The position numbers and the translations under genes are program-made. The notes below the pieces were generated by a model that was not told the origin of the DNA, made no database searches, and was given only the letters and a program-made list of their open reading frames with translations. DNA of 64,000 nt from Paramagnetospirillum magneticum AMB-1 (GTDB lineage Bacteria; Pseudomonadota; Alphaproteobacteria; Rhodospirillales; Magnetospirillaceae). Every line of letters starts with the position of its first letter. Position 1 is the first letter of the stretch. The DNA is taken from positions 2,473,943 to 2,537,942 of the forward strand of contig NC_007626.1 of NCBI RefSeq assembly GCF_000009985.1, given 5' to 3'. Positions 43,052 through 51,665 of this stretch are shown here, piece after piece.

Positions 43052-44902
43052 TTAGCTGGCGTTATCGTTGAAAGCGGCGGTCTCGTAGATATCGGCGGGA
43101 GCCATGGACGGAACGCTGTCGAGGGCGGCCGGCTGGACCCGAGTCACCAGATTTCCGTCCAAGGGCGGAGTTGCCCGCGCGGCGGGGGCGGTGGGGGGCT
43201 CCTGCCCGGCGGCGGGCGCTTCCGTGGGAGCGGGAGCTTCCGGGGCGGGGGCCGCAGGTGCCCCTGTTGGGGCGGGGCTGACGTCGACCGGCGCCAAAGG
43301 GGCCGATGGCGGGGGGGGCGCTTCCGTCACGGACGGCGCCTCTACGGCAGCAGGAGCAAGGGCTGGAGCCGGAGCGGCAACCGGGGCCATGGGGGCTGAC
43401 TTGTCCGGAGCCGGTGCGCCGGTCGGTGCCGGCGCTGCCGGTGGTGTCGGCGGCACGGCCCCGTCATCCAGCTCCATGCCGCCTCCCAAGGCCTTGTAAA
43501 GGCCGATGGCGGCTTCAAGCCGGCCGAACCGGGCCTGGACCTTGGCATCTTCCGCCTGAAAGCGGGTGCGTTGGGTTTCCAGCACGTTCAGATAGTCGAC
43601 CATGCCAAGCCGGAAGGCTTCTGAACTGAGACCATAGGCGTCCAGGGAGGCCTGCAGCACTTCCTGCTGCGCCACTTCAAGGTCGCCCTGCAGGCGGACT
43701 GCCATCAGCGAGTCCTCGACGTCGCGCAAGCTGGTCAGGATGGTCTGCTGATAGGTCTCAACCAGTTCCGCGTAGCGGGACTCGCTGTACTCGATGTCCG
43801 AGCGGGTCTTGCCGTTGTCGAAGATGGTGGCGGCCAGGGTGCCAGCCATGGTGAAGAAGATGCTGGTGGGATTGGTGATGTTGTCGAAATACTGGGCCGC
43901 CCAGCCGCAATCGCCCGAGATGGACAGGGTCGGGAACAGCTTGGCCCGCGCCACGCCGATATTCGCATTGGCGGCGATCAGATTGGCCTCGGCCTTGCGG
44001 ATGTCCGGGCGGCGCAACAGCAGGTCGGTAGGCAGTCCCACCGACATTTCGGGGACCAGCAGGTCGCGCAGGGTCTTACCGTTGAGGGCCAGAGTCTGCG
44101 GCGGGCGCCCCAGCAGCACCGCCAGCTTGTTGAAGGCGCGCTCGCGCTGGAGAACGATGGGCGGGATGGTCGCCTCGGTCTGGGCCAGGACGTTGCGCTG
44201 CTGCGCCAGTTCCAGGTTGGAGCTTTCGCCCAGGCGGACACGCTCGGTCACCGCCTTGTACATGGCCTTCATGTTGGCGATGTTGCTGCGCGCCACGGTC
44301 TCGCGGTCGAGACCTTCCAGATACTGGATATAGGTCAGGACCACGTCGGAGATCAGGGTCAGGCCCACCGCCTCGCGGTCGTGGACATTGGCGAAGGCGC
44401 TGGCCAGGGACGAGGCTTCCGACGCCCGGATCTTGCCCCACAGGTCGACTTCCCAACTGGCCGAGACATAGGCCGAGCTCAGGCGGTGACTGCGGTTGGT
44501 GGGGGGGCTGGGATCTGACCCCTGTCCACCCTGCGGCGAGTCGATGCTGCGCTTGCCGGATGCGGTGATGGTGGGCAGCAAGGAGGAGGCCGCCGATCCT
44601 GCCTGGGCTTCGGCCTGGAGGATGCGGGCGGTGGCGGCCTTGAGATCGTGGTTGTTGGCCAGGGCTTCAGCCACCAGGGTGTTCAGCTCCTCCGAGCCGA
44701 AGATGGTCCACCACTGGGACAGGGGCTTGGGCATCTCGGGAGAGGGCTCGGGCAGCGGATTGCGGTAGCTGGTGGGAAGCTCCTGCTTCGGGCGCTCATA
44801 GGTCGGCGTCATGTTGCAGGCGGTGTTACCCATCAACAGCGCGGCAATCATGACCCACCGCGCCGCAAGGGCCGATACGCCCGGTCTTTCCCTGGTGCCC
44901 AT
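43052..44902 (-). CDS. NodT-family outer-membrane efflux lipoprotein with Ala/Pro-rich tail
   Basis: A 616-residue TolC-like outer-membrane factor. The N-terminal segment (AALLMGNTAC) looks like a lipoprotein signal with cysteine at residue 29, though N at position -3 is unusual. The family core is clear: YERPKQELPTSYRNP, SQWWTIFGSEELNTLVAEAL, VYVSASWEVDLWGKIRAS-type segments and LPTDLLLRRPDIRKAEANLI. After about residue 470 comes a tail of about 145 residues, mostly Ala and Pro, not usual in the family. No inner-membrane pump or adaptor genes adjoin; MgtC is downstream. It may serve a pump encoded elsewhere. Confidence 0.85.
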   Translation of the reverse strand: MGTRERPGVSALAARWVMIAALLMGNTACNMTPTYERPKQELPTSYRNPLPEPSPEMPKPLSQWWTIFGSEELNTLVAEALANNHDLKAATARILQAEAQAGSAASSLLPTITASGKRSIDSPQGGQGSDPSPPTNRSHRLSSAYVSASWEVDLWGKIRASEASSLASAFANVHDREAVGLTLISDVVLTYIQYLEGLDRETVARSNIANMKAMYKAVTERVRLGESSNLELAQQRNVLAQTEATIPPIVLQRERAFNKLAVLLGRPPQTLALNGKTLRDLLVPEMSVGLPTDLLLRRPDIRKAEANLIAANANIGVARAKLFPTLSISGDCGWAAQYFDNITNPTSIFFTMAGTLAATIFDNGKTRSDIEYSESRYAELVETYQQTILTSLRDVEDSLMAVRLQGDLEVAQQEVLQASLDAYGLSSEAFRLGMVDYLNVLETQRTRFQAEDAKVQARFGRLEAAIGLYKALGGGMELDDGAVPPTPPAAPAPTGAPAPDKSAPMAPVAAPAPALAPAAVEAPSVTEAPPPPSAPLAPVDVSPAPTGAPAAPAPEAPAPTEAPAAGQEPPTAPAARATPPLDGNLVTRVQPAALDSVPSMAPADIYETAAFNDNAS

Positions 44903-45270
44903 TGGTTCCCCTGGTCCTATCGCGGATCAGTAAGTACCACGATTGGTTCCCGGCCGGAAGGCCCGTCGGCCAAGGCGTTTTATCGCTAGGACTTCGGTCG
45001 TGGGCGACGGAATTGGCGGGTAGCCTTTCCGTCGTGGCGATGCCTCCCCACATGAGGGGGAGGGAAGGGGTGCCGGTGGGCAATTCTGTATCGCGTCCAG
45101 CACCCTCTAATGTTGCATCGCAGCAATTCATTCTTAAATAACCAAAATGCAGTTAACGATAAATAGAGCGTTACGAAACAACGGATTTTTTGGAAAAATC
45201 GGCTTGCAAAATAGGGAAGTGTCATTTACCTATCGTCCCTGTTGAACGATCCAGGCCCGCGGGAGGAACC
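44903..45270. promoter_or_regulatory. Divergent promoter region between efflux gene and pdhA
   Basis: A 368-base stretch without a gene, AT-rich in its last 150 bases. It contains an inverted repeat GATTTTT, three bases, AAAAATC (45184-45200) and a TTGCAA at about 45204. These lie 70-90 bases before pdhA and are the best candidates for promoter-proximal control of the PDH operon. I could not assign -35/-10 boxes with confidence. Confidence 0.45.
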
Positions 45271-46269
45271 ATGGCCAGCAAGAAGAAGGAACGGGGGGCG
45301 GCCGAGCCCACCCCTCAGGAACTCATCCGCTATTATCGCGAGATGCTGCTCATCCGCCGTTTCGAGGAAAAGGCGGGCCAACTCTACGGCATGGGGCTGA
45401 TCAACGGCTTCTGCCACCTCTATATCGGTCAGGAGGCTGTGGTGGTGGGCATGCAGGCCGTGGCGGGCGCCGCGGATTCTTGCATCACCTCCTACCGCGA
45501 TCACGGCCACATGTTGGTCTGCGGCATGGACCCCAAGGGGGTGATGGCTGAGCTGACGGGCCGCGCCGGCGGCTATTCCCGCGGCAAGGGCGGCTCCATG
45601 CACATGTTCAGCCGTGAAAAGCGCTTCTATGGCGGCCACGGCATCGTCGGCGCCCAGGTGCCGCTGGGCACCGGTTTGGGCTTTGCCCACAAGTATTCCA
45701 AGGACAACGGCGTCGCCCATGTCTATTGCGGCGATGGCGCGGTCAACCAGGGCCAGGTCTACGAGGCCTTCAACATGGCGGCGCTGTGGAAGTTGCCCGT
45801 CGTGTTCGTCATCGAGAACAACAAATACGCCATGGGCACCTCGACCGTGCGTCACGCCGCCGGCCAGGAGCTGTACATGCGCGGTGCCGCCTATGGCATT
45901 CCGGGCGAGCCGGTCAACGGCATGAACATCATCGCCGTGCGCGACGCCGCCGCCCGCGCCCTCGAGCACGCCCGCTCGGGCAACGGCCCCTACATCCTGG
46001 AAATGAACACCTACCGCTATCGCGGCCACTCCATGTCCGACCCGGCCAAGTACCGGAGCAAGGAGGAGGTGACCAAGATGCGCGAACAGCACGATCCCAT
46101 CGACCAGCTGAAGGAAAAGCTGCTGGCCGAGGGCCTGATCGACGAAGCCGGTCTCAAGGAGATCGATCGCGAGGTCAAGGTGATCGTCACCGAGGCGGCC
46201 GAATTCTCGCAGTCCAGTCCCGAGCCGGATCCGTCCGAGCTGTGGACCGACGTGCTGATCGAAGCGTAA
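45271..46269 (+). CDS. pdhA: Pyruvate dehydrogenase E1 component, alpha subunit
   Basis: A 332-residue subunit of the thiamine-diphosphate E1 enzyme that decarboxylates pyruvate. TPP site GDGAVNQGQVYEAFNMA with IENNKYAMGT, N-terminal YREMLLIRRFEEKAGQLYGM, and the C-terminal loop YRYRGHSMSDPAKYR typical of E1-alpha. The ATG at 45271 has a strong GGGAGGA site; the longer frame upstream is intergenic. It starts the operon pdhA-pdhB-pdhC, two unknown genes, lpdA. Confidence 0.95.
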   Translation: MASKKKERGAAEPTPQELIRYYREMLLIRRFEEKAGQLYGMGLINGFCHLYIGQEAVVVGMQAVAGAADSCITSYRDHGHMLVCGMDPKGVMAELTGRAGGYSRGKGGSMHMFSREKRFYGGHGIVGAQVPLGTGLGFAHKYSKDNGVAHVYCGDGAVNQGQVYEAFNMAALWKLPVVFVIENNKYAMGTSTVRHAAGQELYMRGAAYGIPGEPVNGMNIIAVRDAAARALEHARSGNGPYILEMNTYRYRGHSMSDPAKYRSKEEVTKMREQHDPIDQLKEKLLAEGLIDEAGLKEIDREVKVIVTEAAEFSQSSPEPDPSELWTDVLIEA

Positions 46270-46286
46270 GCGAGGGGGGTAGAAAA

Positions 46287-47645
46287 ATGCCGATTCAAGT
46301 TCTGATGCCCGCCCTGTCGCCGACCATGACCGAGGGCAAGCTGGCCAAGTGGCTGAAGGCCGAGGGCGATGCCGTCAAGTCCGGCGACATCCTGGCCGAG
46401 ATCGAGACCGACAAGGCCACCATGGAAATGGAAGCCGTCGAGGACGGCGTGCTGGGCAAGATCCTGGTGCCCGGCGGCACCGAGGGCGTGGCGGTCAACA
46501 CGCCCATCGCCCTGATCCTGGAAGAAGGGGAGGATGCCTCCTCCGCCCTGTCCGCGGCCCCGGCCCCCGCCGCCGCTCCCGTGGCGGCGCCTGCCGCTGC
46601 TGCTCCGGTCGCCGCGCCGCCGGCCGTCGCTCCGGCGCCCGAGGAGAAGGTCTACGCCTCGTATAAGCGCCAGACAGTGCGCGAGGCCCTGCGCGACGCC
46701 ATGGCCGAGGAGATGCGGGCCGACCCCAACGTCTTCCTGATGGGCGAGGAAGTGGCCCAGTACCAGGGCGCCTACAAGGTCAGCCAGGGGCTGCTCGACG
46801 AGTTCGGCGCCGAGCGGGTCATCGACACGCCCATCACCGAGATGGGCTTCGCCGGCTTGGCCTGTGGCGCCGGCTATGCCGGGCTCAAGCCCATCGTCGA
46901 GTTCATGACCATGAACTTCTCCATGCAGGCCATCGATCACGTCATCAACTCGGCGGCCAAGACCCTGTACATGTCGGGCGGGCAGCAGCCGTGCTCCATC
47001 GTCTTCCGTGGTCCCAACGGCGCCGCGTCGCGGGTCGGTGCTCAGCACAGCCAGGATTACGCCTCGTGGTACGCCCATTGCCCCGGCCTGAAGGTGCTGG
47101 CGCCGTGGAGCGCCGCCGATGCCAAGGGCCTGCTCAAAGCCGCCATCCGCGACCCCAATCCGGTGGTGTTCCTGGAAAACGAACTGCTCTACGGCCAGAG
47201 CTTCGACGTTCCCGACGATCCCGATTTCGTCCTGCCCATCGGCAAGGCCAAGATCGAGCGGGCCGGCGCCCACGTGACCATCACCGCCTATTCGCGCATG
47301 GTGCAGGTGGCGCTGGACGCCGCCGAGATCCTCAAGGCCGAGGGCATCGAGGCCGAGGTGATCAATCTGCGCTCCATCCGTCCGCTGGACGTGGCGACCA
47401 TCGTCGCCTCGGTACAGAAGACCAACCGTATCGTGTCGGTGGAAGAGGGCTGGCCGGTGGCCGGCATCGGATCGGAAATCGCCGCATTGATGATGGAACA
47501 GGCCTTTGACTGGCTGGACGCGCCGGTGGTGCGGGTGGCCGGGGCCGACGTGCCCATGCCCTACGCCGCCAATCTGGAAAAGCTGGCCCTGCCGCAGATC
47601 GAGCACGTGGTGGCCGCCGCCCGTTCCGTCTGCTACCGCGCCTGA
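46287..47645 (+). CDS. pdhB: Pyruvate dehydrogenase E1 component, beta subunit, with lipoyl domain
   Basis: A 452-residue E1-beta subunit carrying an N-terminal lipoyl domain (about 1-80) with the lipoyl lysine in IETDKATME at residue 43. An Ala/Pro linker (about 85-120) leads to the E1-beta domain (VREALRDAMAEEMRADPNVF, GEEVAQYQGAYKVSQGLLDE, FGAERVIDTPITEMGFAGLA). A lipoylated E1-beta is known in several alphaproteobacteria such as Sinorhizobium and Zymomonas. The lipoyl coding sequence is nearly the same as that in pdhC. It starts 17 bases after pdhA. Confidence 0.95.
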   Translation: MPIQVLMPALSPTMTEGKLAKWLKAEGDAVKSGDILAEIETDKATMEMEAVEDGVLGKILVPGGTEGVAVNTPIALILEEGEDASSALSAAPAPAAAPVAAPAAAAPVAAPPAVAPAPEEKVYASYKRQTVREALRDAMAEEMRADPNVFLMGEEVAQYQGAYKVSQGLLDEFGAERVIDTPITEMGFAGLACGAGYAGLKPIVEFMTMNFSMQAIDHVINSAAKTLYMSGGQQPCSIVFRGPNGAASRVGAQHSQDYASWYAHCPGLKVLAPWSAADAKGLLKAAIRDPNPVVFLENELLYGQSFDVPDDPDFVLPIGKAKIERAGAHVTITAYSRMVQVALDAAEILKAEGIEAEVINLRSIRPLDVATIVASVQKTNRIVSVEEGWPVAGIGSEIAALMMEQAFDWLDAPVVRVAGADVPMPYAANLEKLALPQIEHVVAAARSVCYRA

Positions 47646-47661
47646 AGAGGGGGGACCTGTC

Positions 47662-48945
47662 ATGCCTGTTCAAATCCTGATGCCCGCCCTCTCGCCGACC
47701 ATGACCGAGGGCAATCTGGCCAAGTGGCTGAAGAACGAGGGTGACGCCGTCAAGTCCGGCGACATCCTCTGCGAGATCGAGACCGACAAGGCGACCATGG
47801 AGTTCGAGGCCGTCGACGAAGGCGTGCTCGGCAAGATTCTGGTGGCCGGCGGCACCTCCGGCGTGGCGGTCAACACGCCCATTGCCGTGCTGCTGGAAGA
47901 AGGCGAGGATGCCTCGGCCATCTCGGCCATCTCGGCCATCTCGGCCGCTCCGGCGCCCAAGGCGGCCGCTCCCGCCGCCGCTGCGGCGCCAGTTACTGCC
48001 GCTGCTCCGGTTGCCGCACCGTCAGGGCCGGCCCATGGCGGCGACCGTGTCGTCGCCTCGCCCCTGGCCAAGCGCATCGCCAAGGACGGCAATGTGGACC
48101 TGAAGGCGGTGAAGGGCTCCGGCCCCCACGGCCGCATCGTCAAGGCCGACGTGGAAGCCGCCATCAAGGCCGGTCCCGCCAAGCCCGCCGCCGCCCCGGC
48201 TGCAATTGTCGCTCCGGCGGCCAAGTCCGCGCCGGCCCCCGCCGCCGCCAGTCCGTTCGAGCCGGCCTTCGAGGAGATTCCCAACTCCTCCATGCGCAAG
48301 GTCATCGCCCGGCGCCTGACCGAGGCCAAGTCGACCATTCCGCACTTCTATCTCAGCATCGATTGCGAGCTGGACGCCCTGCTAAAGGTGCGGGCCGACC
48401 TCAACGGCCGTTCCGATGCCTACAAGCTGTCGGTCAACGACTTCGTGGTGCGTGCCGTGGCCCTGGCCCTGAAGAAGGCGCCCGCCGCCAACGCGTCGTG
48501 GGGCGAGGAGGCCATCAAGCGCTACACCGACATTGACATCTCGGTGGCGGTGGCGACGCCGTCCGGCCTGATCACCCCCATCGTGCATCACGCCGATCAC
48601 AAGGGGCTGGCCGAAATCTCCAACGAGATGAAGTCCCTGGCCGCCAAGGCCCGTGACGGCAAGCTGAAGCCCGAGGAGTTCCAGGGCGGCGGCTTCACCA
48701 TCTCCAATCTCGGCATGTTCGGGATCAAGGAGTTCGCCGCCATCATCAATCCGCCCCAGGGTTGCATCCTGGCGGTGGGCGCCGGCGAGCAGCGTCCGGT
48801 GGTCAAGGCCGGTGCCCTGGCTGTGGCCACGGTGATGACCTGCACCCTGTCGGTGGATCACCGGGTTGTCGACGGCGCGGTGGGGGCCGAGTTCCTGGCG
48901 GCCTTCAAGAAGCTGATCGAAGACCCGCTGTCCATGCTGCTGTAG
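47662..48945 (+). CDS. pdhC: Dihydrolipoamide acetyltransferase (PDH E2)
   Basis: A 427-residue E2 core subunit that moves the acetyl group to CoA. One lipoyl domain (lysine 43 in IETDKATME), an Ala/Pro linker with an unusual ISAISAISA stretch, a peripheral-subunit-binding domain (VVASPLAKRIAKDGNVDLKA), a second linker, and the catalytic domain with FTISNLGMFGIKEFAAIINP and the active-site histidine in DHRVVDG near residue 400. It follows pdhB by 16 bases with a GGGGGA ribosome site. Confidence 0.95.
   Translation: MPVQILMPALSPTMTEGNLAKWLKNEGDAVKSGDILCEIETDKATMEFEAVDEGVLGKILVAGGTSGVAVNTPIAVLLEEGEDASAISAISAISAAPAPKAAAPAAAAAPVTAAAPVAAPSGPAHGGDRVVASPLAKRIAKDGNVDLKAVKGSGPHGRIVKADVEAAIKAGPAKPAAAPAAIVAPAAKSAPAPAAASPFEPAFEEIPNSSMRKVIARRLTEAKSTIPHFYLSIDCELDALLKVRADLNGRSDAYKLSVNDFVVRAVALALKKAPAANASWGEEAIKRYTDIDISVAVATPSGLITPIVHHADHKGLAEISNEMKSLAAKARDGKLKPEEFQGGGFTISNLGMFGIKEFAAIINPPQGCILAVGAGEQRPVVKAGALAVATVMTCTLSVDHRVVDGAVGAEFLAAFKKLIEDPLSMLL
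47914..47946 (+). repeat. 9-bp microsatellite in pdhC linker
   Basis: TCGGCCATC occurs three times in a row followed by TCGGCC, encoding Ser-Ala-Ile repeats in the flexible linker after the lipoyl domain. Because the unit is a multiple of three, slippage would change linker length without breaking the frame. Confidence 0.85.
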
Positions 48946-48958
48946 GGGAGGCGGTGCC

Positions 48959-49537
48959 ATGAGCCGCGAGGCCGTGCACGCCGCCTTTGCCAGCCTGAAG
49001 GCCGATTTCCGCGATGAACGCTTTCCGGTCATCGCGGGACGGCTGGCCGGCGAGGCCCTGGTCTGGGGCGGGCAGCTTCTGACGCTGTTCGCCGCCGCCG
49101 ACCGTGACGCCCTGGACGCCGTGGATGCTCTCACCCGTTTCTGGGTGGTGCGCTATCGCGGCATGCCCGAGCCCGCTGATCTCAGCGGGGCCGGGGCGGG
49201 CGCCGCCTTCGTCCTGGGCTTTACCGCCTTTCCCTATCTCGACGTGATGATGGAGGCGTGGGAGCTGGGCGAACTGGCGGAGGAGCACGGGCCGGATCGC
49301 CTGTCCTTCCATTGCCTGTTCGACGGCGAGGACCAGGGGGCCCGGGTCACCGCCGAGCGGGCGGGGGGAAGCTGGCGCTTCGACCTGATGGAGCTTTACC
49401 GCGACAAGGCCAAGGCGCTGGAGACCTTCATCCAGATGGAGTTCGGCGATTTCGACTCCTTCCTCGACCATTACCTGGCCGAGCACGATCTGAGCTTCGA
49501 CATGGAGCAAGCCTGGCGGCCGTTGTCCGGCGCCTGA
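48959..49537 (+). CDS. Uncharacterised protein in PDH operon (192 residues)
   Basis: I do not recognise this protein. It is acidic and soluble. Visible parts are an N-terminal helical region (AFASLKADFRDERFPVIAGR), a central GFTAFPYLDVMMEAWELGEL, and a C-terminal region SWRFDLMELYRDKAKALETF and FGDFDSFLDHYLAEHDLSF. It begins 13 bases after the pdhC stop with a GGGAGG ribosome site, so it is cotranscribed with PDH. Position between E2 and E3 genes suggests a role in assembly, lipoylation or regulation of the complex; this is inference only. Confidence 0.65.
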   Translation: MSREAVHAAFASLKADFRDERFPVIAGRLAGEALVWGGQLLTLFAAADRDALDAVDALTRFWVVRYRGMPEPADLSGAGAGAAFVLGFTAFPYLDVMMEAWELGELAEEHGPDRLSFHCLFDGEDQGARVTAERAGGSWRFDLMELYRDKAKALETFIQMEFGDFDSFLDHYLAEHDLSFDMEQAWRPLSGA

Positions 49538-49565
49538 GCAAAAAAGAAATACCGGAGGGAGAGAG

Positions 49566-50033
49566 ATGGGACTGAGAGTAAGGGAGATGCCCCGGGCACC
49601 GGGCATGCCGGTGACGCCGTTTCCCACGGGAAGCGCCGCCGAGCGCTCGGCCCTGGCCGGTCTGGTCGCCATGATCGAGAACAATCCGGCGTTCTGCAAT
49701 CGCGGTGTTCTGCCGGAAGAGCAGGAGCGCTGCTACCGCGCCGTGGTGGACGCCAAGCGCCTGATCGGGGACACCGCCGAACTGCTGCCGCCCGGCACTC
49801 CGGCCGAGGACCTGCTGGCCGCTATGCGTGCCGCCTGCCGCAAATACGTCCTCGAGGCCGAGGCCTGGGACCGCCGCACCGGGCGGCGCTACCAGATGCC
49901 CACCTTCGTTTTCTACCAGTTGCTGGGGGCCTTCCGCGAATTGCTGGGAGTGCATGTCTGGCGTCTGGCCGAGGCCTACGACATGGAAATCGATGGCCGC
50001 CTGAACATGATCTTCCCCGGCTCGCCGGACTGA
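49566..50033 (+). CDS. Uncharacterised protein in PDH operon (155 residues)
   Basis: I do not recognise this protein. It is soluble and helical, with notable segments FPTGSAAERSALAGLVAMIE, NRGVLPEEQERCYRAVVDAK and GRRYQMPTFVFYQLLGAFRE. It lies 28 bases after the preceding unknown gene, with a strong GGAGGGAGAG ribosome site, and 13 bases before lpdA, so it is part of the PDH transcript. The pair of unknown genes may act together on the complex. Function is not known. Confidence 0.62.
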   Translation: MGLRVREMPRAPGMPVTPFPTGSAAERSALAGLVAMIENNPAFCNRGVLPEEQERCYRAVVDAKRLIGDTAELLPPGTPAEDLLAAMRAACRKYVLEAEAWDRRTGRRYQMPTFVFYQLLGAFRELLGVHVWRLAEAYDMEIDGRLNMIFPGSPD

Positions 50034-50046
50034 ATTGGAGAGAAAG

Positions 50047-51435
50047 ATGGCCGAGAACAGCTTCGACATCATCGTCATCGGCGGTGGCCCCGGCGGCTAT
50101 GTCGCCGCGATCCGCGCTGCCCAGCTGGGCATGAACACCGCGCTGGTGGAGCGCGAGCATCTGGGCGGCATCTGCCTCAACTGGGGCTGCATCCCGACCA
50201 AGGCCTTGCTGCGCTCGGCCGAGATCTACCGCAACATGCAGCACGCTGAATCCTATGGCCTGTCGGCCCCCGGAGCGACCTTCGATCTGGCCAAGATCGT
50301 CGCCCGGTCGCGCGGGGTCTCGGCCCAGTTGCAGGGCGGCGTCAAGCATCTGCTGAAGAAGAACAAGGTCACGGTGATCGAGGGCACCGCCAAGCTGGCT
50401 GGCGGCAGCAAGGTCGCCATCGAGGGCAAGCCCACCATCTCGGCGCCCCACATCATTCTGGCCACCGGTGCCAGGGCCCGCATCCTTCCCGGTTTCGAGC
50501 CCGACGGCAAGTTCATCTGGACCTATAAGGAAGCCCTGGTTCCCGACACCATGCCCAAGCGCCTGCTGGTCATCGGCTCGGGCGCCATCGGCATCGAGTT
50601 CGCAAGCTTCTTCAACGCCCTGGGCGCCCAGGTGACCGTGGCCGAGGCCATGGACCGCGTCCTGCCGGTGGAAGATGCCGAAATCAGCGCCATGGCCCAG
50701 AAGAGCTTCGAGAAGCAGGGCATGAAGATTCTGGCGGGCGCCAACATCAAGGGGCTGAAGAAGAACGCCGTCGACGTTACCGTCACCATCGAGGCGGGCG
50801 GCAAGACCCATGAGGTCACTGTCGACCGGATCATCACCGCCATCGGCATCGTCGGCAATGTGGAGAATGTCGGCCTGGAGGCTACCAAGGCCAAGGTGGA
50901 GCGCACTCACGTCATCACCGACGAGTATTGCCGCACCGGCGAGCCTGGCCTCTACGCCATCGGCGACATTGCCGGCGCCCCCTGGCTGGCGCACAAGGCC
51001 AGCCACGAGGCCATCATCTGCGTGGAAAAGATCAAGGGCCTGCCCGACGTTCATCCGCTGGACATGCGAAAGATTCCCGGCTGCACCTACTGCCATCCCC
51101 AGGTGGCGTCGGTTGGCCTCTCCGAGGCCAAGGCCAAGGAGAAAGGCTACGCCGTCAAGGTCGGCCGCTTCCCCTTCATGGCCAACGGCAAGGCCATCGC
51201 GCTCGGCGAGACCGAGGGCATGATCAAGACGGTGTTCGACGCCAAGACCGGCGAATTGCTGGGTGCCCACATGATCGGCGCCGAAGTCACCGAGCTGATC
51301 CAGGGCTATGTGGTGGCCAAGACCCTGGAGACCACCGAGGCCGAGCTGATGCACACGGTCTTCGCCCATCCGACGCTCTCGGAAATGATGCACGAATCGG
51401 TGCTGGACGCCTACGGCCGGGCGGTCCACTTCTAG
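50047..51435 (+). CDS. lpdA: Dihydrolipoamide dehydrogenase (E3)
   Basis: A 462-residue FAD enzyme that reoxidises dihydrolipoamide with NAD. FAD motif IIVIGGGPGGYVAAIRAA, redox disulfide GGICLNWGCIPTKALLRS, NAD-binding LVIGSGAIGIEFASFFNALG, second FAD segment YAIGDIAGAPWLAHKASHE, and the active-site His-Glu dyad in FAHPTLSEMMHE from the dimer partner. The ATG at 50047 has a GGAGAG site; an in-frame ATG-like start four codons earlier is less likely. It closes the pdh operon, and hairpins follow. Confidence 0.95.
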   Translation: MAENSFDIIVIGGGPGGYVAAIRAAQLGMNTALVEREHLGGICLNWGCIPTKALLRSAEIYRNMQHAESYGLSAPGATFDLAKIVARSRGVSAQLQGGVKHLLKKNKVTVIEGTAKLAGGSKVAIEGKPTISAPHIILATGARARILPGFEPDGKFIWTYKEALVPDTMPKRLLVIGSGAIGIEFASFFNALGAQVTVAEAMDRVLPVEDAEISAMAQKSFEKQGMKILAGANIKGLKKNAVDVTVTIEAGGKTHEVTVDRIITAIGIVGNVENVGLEATKAKVERTHVITDEYCRTGEPGLYAIGDIAGAPWLAHKASHEAIICVEKIKGLPDVHPLDMRKIPGCTYCHPQVASVGLSEAKAKEKGYAVKVGRFPFMANGKAIALGETEGMIKTVFDAKTGELLGAHMIGAEVTELIQGYVVAKTLETTEAELMHTVFAHPTLSEMMHESVLDAYGRAVHF

Positions 51436-51444
51436 AGTGCGATG

Positions 51445-51480
51445 ACAACAGGCTGGCGCCTTTCCGCGCCAGCCTGTTGT
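51445..51480 (+). terminator. Large hairpin after lpdA
   Basis: A 15-bp perfect stem (51445-51459 with 51466-51480; core ACAACAGGCTGGCGC) and a six-base CTTTCC loop, ten bases after the lpdA stop. A T tract is lacking (CTAAATCG follows), but the stem is long enough to end or protect the PDH transcript. Confidence 0.7.
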
Positions 51481-51490
51481 CTAAATCGCC

Positions 51491-51558
51491 CTCTAACCTA
51501 TTGATTAGAGGCGGATTCAGCTTTGAGGTCGAATCGCGAAGCGATTCGACCTCAAAGC
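51491..51558. repeat. REP-like double palindrome between lpdA and lipA
   Basis: Two further hairpins follow the lpdA terminator: CTCTAA, eight bases, TTAGAG (51491-51510), and an 18-bp perfect stem with a three-base loop (51520-51537 with 51541-51558; core TTTGAGGTCGAATCGC). The dense palindromes without coding function resemble an interspersed repeat element. Confidence 0.6.
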
Positions 51559-51665
51559 ATCCGGCTCTAGCACCGGGCATGATTGCGGCGGCCGGGTGAG
51601 GGGGAACCTTTGCCCGGCCGTTTGTTTTTCTTGACCTAGCCTCCAGCCTGGACGAAATCTACGCC

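Noticed and set aside
46287..47895. Repeated lipoyl-domain DNA in pdhB and pdhC as a recent duplication or mobile element
   Set aside because: It reflects the known lipoyl-domain-bearing E1-beta of alphaproteobacteria and both copies are embedded in full genes.
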